From Vombatus ursinus (Eukaryota > Chordata > Mammalia > Diprotodontia > Vombatidae): DNA of 64,000 nucleotides. The stretch's first letter is position 1; every line of letters starts with the position of its first letter. The stretch covers positions 15,367,192-15,431,191 of the forward strand of contig NW_020954588.1 of the NCBI RefSeq assembly GCF_900497805.2. Direction: 5' to 3'. Of the stretch, positions 52,581 through 62,815 are shown one piece after another. Under the pieces are notes generated by a model. It did not search any database. It saw nothing but the letters and a program-made list of their open reading frames with translations, and was not told the DNA's origin. The position numbers and the translations under genes were made by a program.

Positions 52581-53014
52581 AAACATTAGGATCCTACTCA
52601 GGATGCCTCTCTCACTCAGATAATTAGGCATTATGAGTTGTGCTCCTTAGGGCAGAAAGGATTGGGAGGACCTAAAAAGAGAAGAGAGATAAGTATTATT
52701 AGAGGAGAAAAGGAGACTGGGATCTATAAATCCTGAAACATTGCAGAGTAGGCATGGAAGCTACAAATGGATAAGTTTGAAAGCACATGGATCAGCACCG
52801 TCTGACACAGTGTGCTTCACTTTCTCTCACTTTCCTTCTTTCTCTGTCTTCTCTTGTTTATTATCCATTTTTTTCTTCTCTTTTTTCTTCTCTTCCTTTC
52901 TTCCTTCTTCCCTGCCTATTGTTTGATAACTATAGGTACACTTCTGCCTATGTGATGGTACATGGGATTAAAAGTTTGCTGACCTTTTTCCTACCTGGCA
53001 CAGACTTGTGCCCC
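52581..53014. other. Unassigned stretch with a C/T-rich run
   Basis: Pyrimidine-rich at about 52815-52920. Nothing else recognised. Confidence 0.45.
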
Positions 53015-53345
53015 AGTTCCAGGGCCACCCCTTACAAACTGTGCGACCTTGGACAAATGACTTAGCCTCCTTAAGCTCCAGCTTCCTTCTCTGTAAAACA
53101 AGGGAATCCATAAATTCAGAGCTGGAAGGGACCTCAGAGGTAATGCCATTTAACATCGTGACTTTACAGATTAGAGAATTCTTATTCCAGAGCTGCAAGG
53201 ATCACACAACTAGATCAAATATCTTAGACAGAAGTCATTGAGTCTCATATTCTCATTTTACACATAGGCAAACTGAGGCACAGAGAGGCTCCCTGGCTTG
53301 CCCAAGGTCACATAGGTGGCCTGTGGCAGAGGTACAATTCAAAAC
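53015..53345. mobile_element. THER/MIR remnants in both orientations
   Basis: Sense piece 53015-53105 ('tgtgcgaccttggacaaatg'), antisense THER2 start 53108-53165 ('attcagagctggaagggacc') and antisense MIR 53240-53345 ('ggcaaactgaggcacagaga', 'cttgcccaaggtcacatagg'). Confidence 0.65.
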
Positions 53346-54469
53346 CAGGTAGGTACTCTTATGGAAAATACAGCTGCACTGTCCACTGAGTCATATTAGA
53401 GGTCGCTTGTGCCTCTAAACATTTATGATTCTGGTTATTTAAGATATGATCTACTGAAATGTCATGCTGTTTTCTCCTCACCTCAGAATCAACCTCTGCT
53501 TTGGAGCTCAGCGTGAATTTATTTTTTAAAGGAGTCATACAAATATTGTTTTTAAACAACAAGCCTTCATGATTATTAGAAGTCCCAAGACAAAGGACCT
53601 GATTTGCTTAAATTTATTTCTCAAGCATTCTGCAAAAGATGTTTAGAAAGTACTTGGGGGGAGGGGAGGAAGAGGGTTGGTTCAAATGCCACCCGGAGGG
53701 AAATGGTCCGGGTTCTGCAAAAGGGAGGGAAGAGGCAGGCATACCTAGTACACTTACTGTCTTTTCAGATTTGTAATCAGGTAAACAATGGAAGGAGATT
53801 GCAGAGTTGAACGCTTAGAAACTGCCTAGCTATTTCCCGCAATAAAAGACACACTCAACGCAGTCTGGGTCTTTACATATTCAAAAGGATACATTTCTCA
53901 GCCAGTAACACATGACAATCTCTCTAATCGTTGGCAGCTGATACATTATTACACTGAACAAAATATCCTGTATAAGGCCCAACAATTAAGTGTTAACTTG
54001 CTCCAGACAGACCATTTTCTTTTCATTTCCTTTCCCTGCCCACAGACATGTGCGACACCCACCTGATTGGAGTGGGAGAAGGGGGGCAGATTGTGAAGGA
54101 CAGAGGGGAAACAGCATTTTGTCAAGTTGTCACGCTATTTTAAGCACACAGTCCCAATGGGTTATGTGAACGTGAACTTAAATTTCCTGGCCCGCTGGTT
54201 TTCATTGAGCAGAAAGAGCTTTGGGGTTCTTATTCACACTCTTCCTGGCCTTATCAGCTTGGCAGCCCTGGTACAGTGTCTGTTAAGGAAGATCTATGTG
54301 TCCTCACTTACCCAGGGAGATAACGGGCAAATGCTGATGAGGATAATGCCCTGAAAGGGGCCCGGGGTAGGTATCAGGAAATCAAACACTGGGACAGGAG
54401 AACAAAATAATTCTCAGCAATAACTCACTGGACAAGATGCTTTGCCGGAGGCTACTCAAAAACAGTGCA
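53346..54469. other. 1.1-kb repeat-free block, best candidate for conserved regulatory DNA
   Basis: No repeat landmarks in over 1 kb, unusual here. Notable text: 'cagctgatacattattacac' (53937-53956), 'caattaagtgttaacttgct' and 'gccttatcagcttggcagcc' (E-box, homeodomain-type ATTA/TTAA and GATA-type motifs). Longest frame 75 codons. Enhancer role is inference only. Confidence 0.42.
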
Positions 54470-55059
54470 AACAAGAACTCCCTCCTCTCGCTACTCCACC
54501 AGTCATTGCCTTAACTCAAGCCCTTAGCATCTCTTACTCAGATTATTTTAATAACTTCCTAATCAGTTTTCCCGCTTCAATATCTCTCTTCCCTCTCTAA
54601 TCCATTTTTCATAATGCTATTTACCTAATCTTCCCAAGACATATGTCTGACCAGGTCATTCCCCAGTGCAAAAAATTTCTGTGGCTCCCAATTGCCTCTG
54701 GCATAAGATAAAAAATTCCCTTAGCTTGTTATTTAAGACCTTCTACAATTTGGCACTAATCTACCTTCCTACCTTCCTAGTCTTATTTCCTGTCATTGTC
54801 CTTCACAAATTTAGCTGTCCCCATCAAATGGACATACTAGCTATTTCCCAAACTGGATGAACCACTTCCTTGCTCCATGTTTTTGCACAGGTCACCACCC
54901 CTCATGCTCAGAATGCACCCTCTCCTCAACTCTACTTATCAGAATCCTAATCTTTCTTCAGGGCTCAGCTCAACTGCCACCTTTAGTGAGTAGCTTTCCT
55001 GGATTCTTTGCCTCCCTCACTGCCTATTCATAGCTGTGGGTGTTCTCTCCAGCATGGTA

Positions 55060-55245
55060 CAGTGGATGGAACACTAGATTTTGAGCCAATCTAAGTTCAA
55101 ATACCATCTTTGTTACTCACCACCTGAGATCTCCTGGGGAATTCACTCCCTAGTCCTCAGTTTCCTCATCTCTAAAGTGTAACGGCTGAACTAGATGACC
55201 TTTAAGGTCCCTTCCCGTTCTAAATTTATGATCCCGAAATTTTCC
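55060..55245 (+). mobile_element. THER2-like SINE inserted in L2
   Basis: 'tacagtggatggaacactag', 'tcctcagtttcctcatctct', 'ctgaactagatgacctttaa', 'ggtcccttcccgttctaaat'. Confidence 0.82.
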
Positions 55246-55439
55246 TAGAATACTTGGCTGGGTTCTCGGCTTCTGATTACTCCCCACCCACTTTGTATTA
55301 TAATTATTGGTGTACATATTATATGCCTCTCCTTCCACTCAGTCCCAAAATAACTTGCAAGCTCCTGCCATTTTTTTTTTCATCTTTGGATCCCTAGCTA
55401 GCATAGTGCAGTAAGGGAAGGGATGGGGGGCAGAAAATA

Positions 55440-55703
55440 GGGAATAAGCATTTATATAGTACTTACTATGTATCAGGCATTGTGCTAAGCACTTATTTTT
55501 TTTTTACAAATATTATCTCAGTCTTCACAATCACCCTGCAAGATAGGTGCTACTATAATTCCCATCTTACAACTGAAGACATGAGGCAGATAAGAGGTTA
55601 AGTGACTTGCCCAGAGTCAGACAGCTAGAAAGTATCTGAATTTGAACTTGGTTCTACTGACTCCAGATTCATCGGTCTATCCTCTGTGACATGTAGCTGC
55701 CCA
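55440..55703 (-). mobile_element. MIR/THER1, full length, inserted in L2
   Basis: 'gcatttatatagtacttact', 'caggcattgtgctaagcact', 'gaggttaagtgacttgccca', 'tgaacttggttctactgact'. Flanks share CAGTAAG (about 55409 and 55702), a possible short duplication. Confidence 0.83.
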
Positions 55704-55884
55704 GTAAGCACTCCTTAAATATTTGTGGAATGAATATGCCCATAAAGCCATCTTTTGCTATCTTTGAATGGGCCCGTTTCCCTTGAAATTTAATGAATTA
55801 CGTGTATGCTTAAGGGCTACACATTTCGATCCTAAGATTCCTGTGTGGATTTTAGTTATATTTGTCACTGTGGTCATATCATAG

Positions 55885-56060
55885 CTTTGGTGCTGGAGGG
55901 GAACTTAGATGTGATCTACTCCACCACCCCCCATTTTACAATTGAGGAAACCATGGCTCGCAGATGTTGAGTGACCTGCCAAGGTCACAGAAGTAGGAGT
56001 GGTCAAGCTAGGATCTGAACCCAGACCCTTTGACTCCAAAAACTAGCACTTGTTCCATTG
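55885..56060 (-). mobile_element. THER2/MIR
   Basis: 'ttggtgctggaggggaactt', 'ccattttacaattgaggaaa', 'gatctgaacccagacccttt'. Confidence 0.68.
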
Positions 56061-56594
56061 GGACCCTCTAAAAGTCAAGCATAGGGATGTCAAATTTTGA
56101 TTGTGGTGCCATGACTTCTCCCATGCTGCACTTTCAAACATGGCCTGGTCTGTGTGGAAAACTCCCCAAAGCTAGTAAGGTCTCAGGTTTTGTTTTGTTT
56201 AAGTACAATTGAGGATTAGAGAGACAGCAGTGTAATAATCTTTGCGGCTCTAACGTGACTTTCTCTGTCATTCAGAGCCCTCACTAGGGTGGCAGGAAGG
56301 TGAAACATGACAGAGTGACAGAAGGGTCCCTTGGCTGCCCAGCTTTTATCTCAGTCCCACAACACAATGCCTTGCAAGTGTGTCAGCTTCAAGTGGGCTG
56401 GAATGAGGAAACTGGAATAGTTCCATTCTCTCAACTGCCTCCCACACCTTTAAGTGCTTTCAAAATTTGTTGCTTTGTCCAGTTGAGTAAGCACCAAGGT
56501 AAACATGGCATGGGGAGCCTTTAACTTAACTAAAACAAGATGTGAACTGACAGGGAGAGGAGAGGAAATCCCAGGGGGGAGGATCATTAAAGCA
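56061..56594. other. Unique stretch
   Basis: No repeat recognised; a 74-codon frame (56300-56524) has no domain. Confidence 0.4.
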
Positions 56595-56682
56595 GAGAAT
56601 ATAGAATTTTAAAGTAGAAAGAAGGCACTTTAGAGATCTTGTCCCATTTATTTCTTTATCAGTTGGTGACACTAAAGCCCAG
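56595..56682 (-). mobile_element. THER2 fragment
   Basis: 'gaaggcactttagagatctt' then 'cagttggtgacactaaagcc'. Confidence 0.45.
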
Positions 56683-56689
56683 AATGTGG

Positions 56690-56830
56690 ATAGACAGACA
56701 GACAGACAGACAGATAGATAAATAGATAGACACACATATATAGGCATCTATATTTTACGTATGTGTATATATATGTGTGTATACACATATATACATACAT
56801 ACGTGTGTATGTGTGTGTGTGTGTGTGAAA
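56690..56830. repeat. (GACA)n, (GATA)n and (TATG/TG)n
   Basis: Six GACA units, some GATA, then TATATGTG and a TG run up to the SINE head. Confidence 0.92.
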
Positions 56831-56832
56831 TA

Positions 56833-57095
56833 GAGGCAGCTAGGTTGCTCAGTGGATAGAGCACTTGACCTGGAGTTAGGAAGACCTGACTTCAAATGTG
56901 GCCTCAGACATTTACTAGCTGTGTGACCCTGAGCAAGTCACTTACCCTCTGTTTGCCTTAATCCACTGAAGGACATGGCAAACCACTCCAGTATCTTTGC
57001 CAAGAAAATCCCAAAGACAGTCTTGGCCTGCTATGGTCTACAGGGTCACATAAAGTCAGACACAACTGAACAACTGAACAGAGACAAATATTGTA
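56833..57095 (+). mobile_element. MAR1-type SINE
   Basis: 'gaggcagctaggttgctcag' head, CORE with 'gctgtgtgaccctgagcaag', 'ggcaaaccactccagtatct', tail 'gtcagacacaactgaacaac'. Confidence 0.9.
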
Positions 57096-57575
57096 ATAAT
57101 AGCAAACCTTTCTATAGTGTTTGCTACATGCCAGGCACTGTGATAAATGCATTGTATATGTCTTGTTTGAGCCTTGAAAGAGAGGTAGGTGCTATTATTT
57201 TCTTTATCTTACAGATGAGGAAACTGAAGCAAACAAAGGTTAATGACTTGCCCAGGATCACACCACTACTGTCCGATGCCAGATTTGAACTCAAGTCTTC
57301 CTGACTCCAGGCCCAGTGCTCTATCTATTATACCATCTATAATAATAACTAGCATTTATATAGCACATGAGTTCTCAAAGTACTTTTACATATAATGTCT
57401 CCTTTGATCTTTATAACAATCCAGTGAGGTAGGTGCTATCTTATAGCACCTTATCCCATCTTATCCCATCTTATAGCTGATGAGACTGAGACTAAAAGAG
57501 TTTAAGTGATTGGCCCAGGATCATCCAACTGGAGTCTGAAGTAGGATTTGAACTCAAAGTCTATTGACTCCTAGT
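57096..57575 (-). mobile_element. Two consecutive MIR/THER1 SINEs
   Basis: 57096-57341 ('gctacatgccaggcactgtg', 'acagatgaggaaactgaagc', 'gatttgaactcaagtcttcc') and 57342-57575 ('actagcatttatatagcaca', 'ttgatctttataacaatcca', 'gatttgaactcaaagtctat'). The second may resume at 57905-57950 after the LINE piece. A triplicated 'cttatcccat' lies at 57449-57475. Confidence 0.78.
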
Positions 57576-57589
57576 CAAGGTCTCTCTGA

Positions 57590-57880
57590 AGAAATGGGGG
57601 ACACTGACACGGGACATGACATAGCAGCATTAAAGAAGGCTCTGTGCTCTATGAGCAAAGCAGAATTGCAGTAGCTCAAAAGAAACATGAGATGTGCAAA
57701 CAGAGATGTCTCCACTGCAAATGTTATTGTCAACTATTTGTGCCTGACCTGTGGTAGAGCCTTCTGTTCTTGTATTGGTCTGATCAGCCACAAGTTGGAC
57801 ACACTGTACCTTGACCCCAACGTGGTGATGTCATTTCGGTCCTCTTCAAAAAGGAAGGACAACAAGTGGTCCATTCGTTA
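57590..57880 (+). mobile_element. LINE C-terminal fragment with zinc-finger motif
   Basis: One frame (57687-57872) reads NYLCLTCGRAFCSCIGLISH, a decayed form of the CxxCGRxFxxxIGLxSHxRTH motif that ends the protein of a class of non-LTR retrotransposons. I do not assign the clade. Upstream text 'ctctatgagcaaagcagaat' belongs to the same protein in another frame. The tail GGTGATGTCATTTCGGTCC is shared with 26278 and 20341. Confidence 0.7.
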
Positions 57881-58017
57881 TGCTGAGCTGCCTCCAGTGG
57901 AAAAACTGTGCTAGGATCCAGGCTCCTGACTCCCACGTCAGTGCTCTTACATGATCACATGGTACACAGATATGAAATTTTATCTGACCCGACTGGGAAG
58001 CATGCCATTTTTAATGT

Positions 58018-58400
58018 TTTGCATTCACTCATTCATTCAATAAGTGCTAAGTTTTTATTGAGTGCAGAGCACTGTGCTAGGTCCTGGGGAAAATAGATTG
58101 TTTAAGGAGGCACCGTCATTCAATGGACATAGTCCTAAACTTAGAGTCTTAGGATATGAGTTCAAATCCTTGTGCTGCTAATAACTACCAATGTGACCCT
58201 GGACATATTGCTTCACATCTCTCAGACTCCGTTTCCTCACTTGCAGAAGTGGAGTGAGCAGGATGACTTCTGATAAGGTCTCTTCTGCCTCAAGATCTAT
58301 GATCCTATCAGAGAAACCCTAGCTCCTTCCCTTGTGGAATTTATATTATAGTAGAAAGGTAGAGTGCCAACAGAGATCACCATGATGGTCTTAGTCATTA
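58018..58400 (-). mobile_element. L2 3' end, antisense, split by a THER2
   Basis: Parts 58018-58104 ('cattcactcattcattcaat', 'gcactgtgctaggtcctggg') and 58312-58400 ('aaaccctagctccttccctt'). Confidence 0.66.
58105..58311 (+). mobile_element. THER2-like SINE inserted in L2
   Basis: 'atatgagttcaaatccttgt', 'accaatgtgaccctggacat', 'tccgtttcctcacttgcaga', 'caagatctatgatcctatca'. Confidence 0.76.
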
Positions 58401-58407
58401 CTGTTAG

Positions 58408-58417
58408 NNNNNNNNNN
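58408..58417. other. Assembly gap (10 N)
   Basis: Ten N between the L2 remnant and unique sequence; true length unknown. Confidence 0.99.
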
Positions 58418-58737
58418 AATATATGCATACTTTATTGTCTATTAGTGGAGGGGAGAGGGGATTGCCAGGTGGTATGCTAAATGCTTTATAAATATCTCAT
58501 TATACAATATAATCATTATAAAAATTGATTATAGTGTAACAAGGATTGATTGTTACATGCTCAGAATCTACTGACACAACTTTCTCTGTGGAGGAGACCA
58601 GGGAGTCTCCTTCCTGGAATGTCATGATGATGTATAATAGTAGCACCTTGGCAAGATCTTAGAGTGTACACAGGCATTTTGTAACTGGTTCTGGTCAGCT
58701 AACTCTGAATAGAAGGTACTTTGGCATTCAAAATGGC
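58418..58737. other. Unassigned stretch
   Basis: AT-rich, nothing recognised. Confidence 0.4.
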
Positions 58738-59003
58738 ATCTCTCTCTTCTCTCCCCTCCCCTCCCCTCGTCTCTCCTCTCCTCTCCTCTCCTCTCCTCTC
58801 CTCGTCTCGTCTCGTCTCGTCTCTTCTCTTCTCTTCTCTTCTCTTCTCTTCTCTTCTCTTCTCTTCTCTTCTCTTCTCTTCTCTTCTCTTCTCTTCTTCT
58901 TCTTCTTCTTCTTCTTCTTCTTCTTCTTCTTCTTCTTCTTCTTCTTCTTCTTCTTCTCTCTCTCTCTTTCTCTCTCTCCTTCCTTCCCTCCCTCCCTCCC
59001 CCA
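58738..59003. repeat. Compound CTCCT/CGTCT/CTTCT/CTT tract
   Basis: In order: (CTCCC)n/(CTCCT)n to about 58803, three to four CGTCT units to 58822, about 15 TTCTC pentamers to 58895, about 20 CTT triplets to 58955, (CT)n, then CCTTCC and CCCT. All pyrimidine except a few G. The 121-codon minus and 97-codon plus frames are artefacts. Confidence 0.97.
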
Positions 59004-59632
59004 ACTTGGTTTGACTCCTCTGCCTACAGCAGTTCATGAGAGGAAATGGCTTGACTTCCTGCATGTAACCCCATAAAAACGGGCCTTGTTCCTTTGCTGT
59101 GGGATTTATTCATTTGTCTTAGGCAAAGGAATCAGAGACTATAGCCTGGTTAGTTTTGAAAGGTCAGGAGAGTGAGCCGTATGAGAGTACAAGTTCCCGG
59201 GAGTCCATGCTGGGTTTTGTGGTCAACTCAGAAATCAAAGTGACCCAGTACGGGAGTAGCTGAGTTGAGGATTCATCATGCTTGATTTGGCCATGAACTT
59301 GGAGAGACCAGTTCCATGTAGAAATCATGCGAAGTTTGAGCCCACTCTCCCCAGAGACTGAAGCGATGTAGTAGAGAGTGTTGCCACTAAGGTGTTGTGG
59401 GGTGGGGCAGGGGTAGGAATGTTTGTACTTTGGTCTTGCTCTATATTTGAAGTAAATTTCTCTTACTAAAAGCTAGTTGATTTAAATGGTTAAATGGACT
59501 AGAATCTAACAATGAGGGGAACACAACTGGAGGGGGCTTGAGCAGATGGCACCCCAAACCCCTCAGGGGTTACCTTGGAGCCCTGTGGGGAGGTATGACA
59601 GCCTGGCTCTGGGACAGTGAGCCAGAATACTA
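59004..59632 (+). mobile_element. Possible LTR-type retroelement fossil (solo LTR-like)
   Basis: The text 59400-59630 recalls the 3' part of a marsupial endogenous retrovirus-type LTR from memory. No internal region and no paired LTR were found. Looks old and fragmentary; boundaries and family uncertain. Confidence 0.3.
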
Positions 59633-59634
59633 CT

Positions 59635-59790
59635 CACTACAATTGTTACCTGTATTTGTGTCTCATCGCCCTATTAAGACATAAGCTCCGTAAGGAAAGG
59701 GATTATTCTTATTGGAAACTGTGTACCTAACACTTAGCATAGTGCTCTGTATACAGTGAGGACTTAATATTTGTTGAGTGAATGGATAAA
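59635..59790 (+). mobile_element. L2 3' end
   Basis: 'gacataagctccgtaaggaa', 'cctaacacttagcatagtgc', 'taatatttgttgagtgaatg'. Confidence 0.78.
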
Positions 59791-59859
59791 TGCAGAATGC
59801 TAAAAATGATATGCCTCCTGGTTCATTCCAGATGAAATTTTATAGCCACGTTACACACT

Positions 59860-59995
59860 GTCAGGTAAAGACATTGAACTGGGTATTAGGAGATCTGGGT
59901 TTGAATCAAGGCTTGCAACAAATATGTCATGTGACCCTGGGCAAGTCATTTCAACTCTTGGGGCCTCTGCTTCCTCAACCATGAAAGAAACAAGG
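59860..59995 (+). mobile_element. THER2-like SINE
   Basis: 'ggagatctgggtttgaatca', 'atgtgaccctgggcaagtca', 'ggcctctgcttcctcaacca'. Confidence 0.72.
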
Positions 59996-60627
59996 CTTCT
60001 GGTTTCAAAATATGCCCTTCTCTATTCCGTGTTGTTAGTTGCTGAGAATTCCTTTCCTCTTACCATAGGTTCACATCTTGTCTTGGTTAGATTACATGCT
60101 TCTTGTGCCATGTTTAATTTGATGCTTACTCAGATTGGGCAAAGAAACATTACAATTATCATTAAAAATAACAATGGAAGTAAACACAAGGCTTGGAAGA
60201 TAGAAATCTTTGTGACAAGATTTTATGGGATGTGTGACAAGATTTTTAATCTGGCCAGAATTAGAGTAGAGAATCGAGTATTTCCTTATTTGGACTTTTT
60301 AAATTATGAAGTTTGTGCCTTTAACACCCCACAGAAAGTTGTAAAGTTGTCACTGAGGAGACAGACTAGTCATAGAGAAGACCCAGCAGGAGATTTTCAA
60401 AGGCTTGAGAACTGAAGCTGGAAAAAAGCAACATGGCGCCACTCAAGGGGGAGCTCAGGAAGATTGGTTGAGAAAAAAACCTCAAATGATTTTCACTGAA
60501 ACAGCACATGGGATGAGCTTTTAATAGCATATGAAAGAATGATGTCCTTTGCTTTCATAATAATTTCCAGAGAAAATCTCATTTTTTTCATTCCTTTGCA
60601 TTGAGTTAATCAATACATCCCTTTTTC
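59996..60627. other. Unique stretch with a long open frame
   Basis: A 163-codon frame (59924-60415) begins inside the SINE and continues through unique sequence. No domain, signal peptide or splice support; composition is like the flanks. Probably chance. Confidence 0.35.
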
Positions 60628-60845
60628 TGTTTTAAAAATATCTTAGTCACATGTCTTTTGTTTTAACATCATAGTCATTTTAAGATGTTCCTCCTCATCC
60701 TCTGCTCACCCCCCTGCACTCCTAGAATTGGACTCACCCTTGTAACAAAGAAAAGCAGTTAAAAACAACTCCTATAGCATCTAGGTCAGAGCGTGTATAA
60801 TGTTTGGTCCTGAAAGACCTCCACCTCTCTGTGAAGAAGGAGGGA
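60628..60845 (-). mobile_element. Old L1 3' UTR fragment, antisense
   Basis: 'cacatgtcttttgttttaac', 'ggactcacccttgtaacaaa', 'agacctccacctctctgtga' follow the reverse of the 9306-type tail. Confidence 0.58.
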
Positions 60846-60940
60846 TGTTTTCCTATCTGTTCTTTGGGACCAAGGTTGACCATGACAGTTACTTAGAGTC
60901 TGGCTTCCTTTTAATGTCTTGTAAATATTGTTCTTCTGGT

Positions 60941-61003
60941 TTGACTTATTTCAATCATGCAATCATGCAAATATAATATATATTTGACTTATTTCAATCA
61001 TGC
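60941..61003. repeat. Direct repeat of 20 bp, period 43
   Basis: TTGACTTATTTCAATCATGC at 60941-60960 and 60984-61003, exact. Confidence 0.9.
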
Positions 61004-61014
61004 ATTCAATCACT

Positions 61015-61085
61015 TCATACAAATCTTGGTGACCTTTAAGGTTCCTTCTGGATATAAATCTATGATCTTATGATCCTCTGAATTC
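61015..61085 (+). mobile_element. THER2 tail
   Basis: 'ggtgacctttaaggttcctt', 'ctggatataaatctatgatc'. Confidence 0.55.
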
Positions 61086-61104
61086 CTTTCAACACATCTG
61101 ACTT

Positions 61105-61197
61105 TTTTTTTTTGAGAGGCAATGGGGCAAAGTGACTTGCCCAGGGTCACACAGCTAGTAAGTGTCAAGTATCTGAGACCAGATTTGAACTCTCTTT
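61105..61197 (-). mobile_element. WSINE, 5'-truncated
   Basis: T-run, 'gagaggcaatggggcaaagt', 'gacttgcccagggtcacaca', 'gaccagatttgaactctc'; the SINE head is missing. Confidence 0.82.
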
Positions 61198-61239
61198 TTT
61201 CCTTTTTAAAAAAATCTTGTTTTGGTTGCTGTCTTTTAT

Positions 61240-61370
61240 TTTCACACGTCATTCAGGTGACCCTCCTCACTTACCCAGTGAGCCACTCCTGGTAAGAAAG
61301 ATTTAAAAAGAGGAAGGACAAAAAAGCAGTTTAGCAAAACCAACCCATTGACTTTGACCTATTTTTCTAA
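61240..61370 (-). mobile_element. Old L1 3' UTR fragment, antisense
   Basis: 'agtgagccactcctggtaag', 'cagtttagcaaaaccaaccc'; same family as the piece at 60628. Confidence 0.5.
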
Positions 61371-61439
61371 GAATTCCTGAATATTTGAGAATATTGATGG
61401 GCTTTATAATGCAATTTCTGATCTCTTCACTTCTTCCTT

Positions 61440-62350
61440 CTTTTTAAATTTGTTTGGAAAGGAGTGACAGGGAGCAACATGAAACCAGTCCATAAAGATA
61501 GACTGTGAAAAGCTTTACATACCAAACAGAAGTGGGTATTTTATTTCAGATCTGTAGGGAACCACTGAAGCTGTTTGAGCATGAGAGTGACATGATTAGA
61601 ACCTGTACTTTAGTAATATCAGTTTTTTGAGCTAAAAATTATTTTATTACCCTTGATAGGCAACTTCAGCTTATCCTGATCTTCAATGCTCCTAAGAAGA
61701 GCTTACTAGCCTCTTTTCTATCCTCTATATACATATTTTTAAAATATCAATTAGTCTGTGAGTTCTCTGTGTATACAGATTGGCTTCTTTAGATAAATTT
61801 TTCCTTTTCTTTTTTCCTCATCAGAATCCCTTTTGTATCTTCAGAATTTTATTCTCGAGATCCTGACTTCTTTAAAAAAAAAATTTCCCCTAATTATATG
61901 ACAAAACAATTTTTAAACAATTTTTTTTAAAGTTTTGAGTTCCAAATTCTAGCTCTCCCATCTTCCATCCCCTCCCCTCTCCCTGAGACAGTTAGCAATC
62001 TGATATAGGTTATACATGTGCAATTATGTAAAACATTTCCACATTAGTAATATCAATTTGATAGCTCTGTGGAGTATAGATTAGAAAGGAGAGGTACAGG
62101 AGGCAGAGATCAATTAGGAGGTTATTGCAATAGTCCAGGCAAGAGGTGATAAGGGCCAGAGCAAGGGTGGTAGCTGTGCAAATGGAGAAGACAGGACAGA
62201 TGTAAGAAGTGTTATGGAGGCAGAATCAACAAGATTTGGAAACTGATTGGATATGAAAGGTGAAAGAGAATAAAGAATGGAGAATGATGTCAAGGTGCAA
62301 ACCTGGGTGACTGGGAGGACTGTAGCGCCCTGGACAGAAATAGAGTAATG
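61440..62350 (-). mobile_element. L2, antisense, split by an L1
   Basis: Parts 61440-61621 ('agtccataaagatagactgt', 'ggaaccactgaagctgtttg', 'gagagtgacatgattagaac') and 62044-62350 ('gaggttattgcaatagtcca', 'ggcaagaggtgataagggcc', 'aggcagaatcaacaagattt'). The pieces are contiguous in L2 once the insert is removed. Confidence 0.82.
61622..62043 (-). mobile_element. L1 3' end with extra flanking sequence, inserted in L2
   Basis: TTAGTAATATCA at 61610-61621 and 62044-62055. 61860-62043 is an antisense L1 3' UTR ('gagttccaaattctagctct', 'gatataggttatacatgtgc'). 61622-61860 is not L1 and lies beyond the L1 tail, as in a 3' transduction. Part of the right repeat could be L1's own sequence. Confidence 0.6.
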
Positions 62351-62383
62351 TGCAAAAAGAACTCCATTTTAGACACATCAGCA

Positions 62384-62815
62384 AGTGGTTCCATAGTCGT
62401 CACTTGAAGACTCCAATGACGGTAAACTCACTACTTTTTGAGGTTCACCATTCTGCCTTTGAACAGCTCTAAGTGTTGGGAAGTCTTGACCTTCCATTGA
62501 AACTAAATTTGCCTCTTTGTAACTTCTCCCCATTGCTCCTAGAGCTACCCACTGGGGACAGGCAGAATAAGTCCCTTCTTCACATAACCTCCTTTCCAAT
62601 ATTTGAAGGCAGTTTCATCTCCTCACTAAGTCTCTCCAGACTGAACAGTCCAAACAACCCTCATATGAGATAAGTGCAAGACATTTCACCATCCTGTCTG
62701 CCTTCCTCTGATTGTTCTCTGGCTTATGAATGCCTTTCCTAAAATGTGGTTCTCAGAACTGAACGTAGTATCCTAGATGTACACATAAACTCTCGTCTGA
62801 CTGGAACATGGAGTT
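62384..62815 (-). mobile_element. L3/CR1-type LINE fragment
   Basis: 'aacagctctaagtgttggga', 'ccattgctcctagagctacc', 'tttgaaggcagtttcatctc', 'ttcctctgattgttctctgg', 'tgtggttctcagaactgaac'. Confidence 0.82.

Larger units (their letters stand above)
54470..55740 (+). mobile_element. L2 LINE 3' third with two SINE insertions
   Basis: L2 pieces 54470-55059, 55246-55439 and 55704-55740. Coding text 'tctgaccaggtcattcccca', 'cttagcttgttatttaagac' and 'ctgccacctttagtgagtag'; tail 'tttggatccctagctagcat' resumes as 'gcactccttaaatatttgtg'. Interrupted by the THER2 at 55060 and MIR at 55440. Confidence 0.83.

Noticed and set aside
1967-57095. tRNA genes at SINE heads with B-box-like GGTTCAAATCC or GAGTTCAAATC
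   Set aside because: The heads do not fold into a full cloverleaf and are followed by CORE and tail sequence; they are tRNA-derived SINEs.
58699-59064. 121-codon Glu/Arg-rich minus-strand frame
   Set aside because: Direct translation of the CTTCT/CTT repeat.
59924-60415. 163-codon plus-strand frame
   Set aside because: Starts in a SINE; no domain, splice or promoter support. Plausible chance length.
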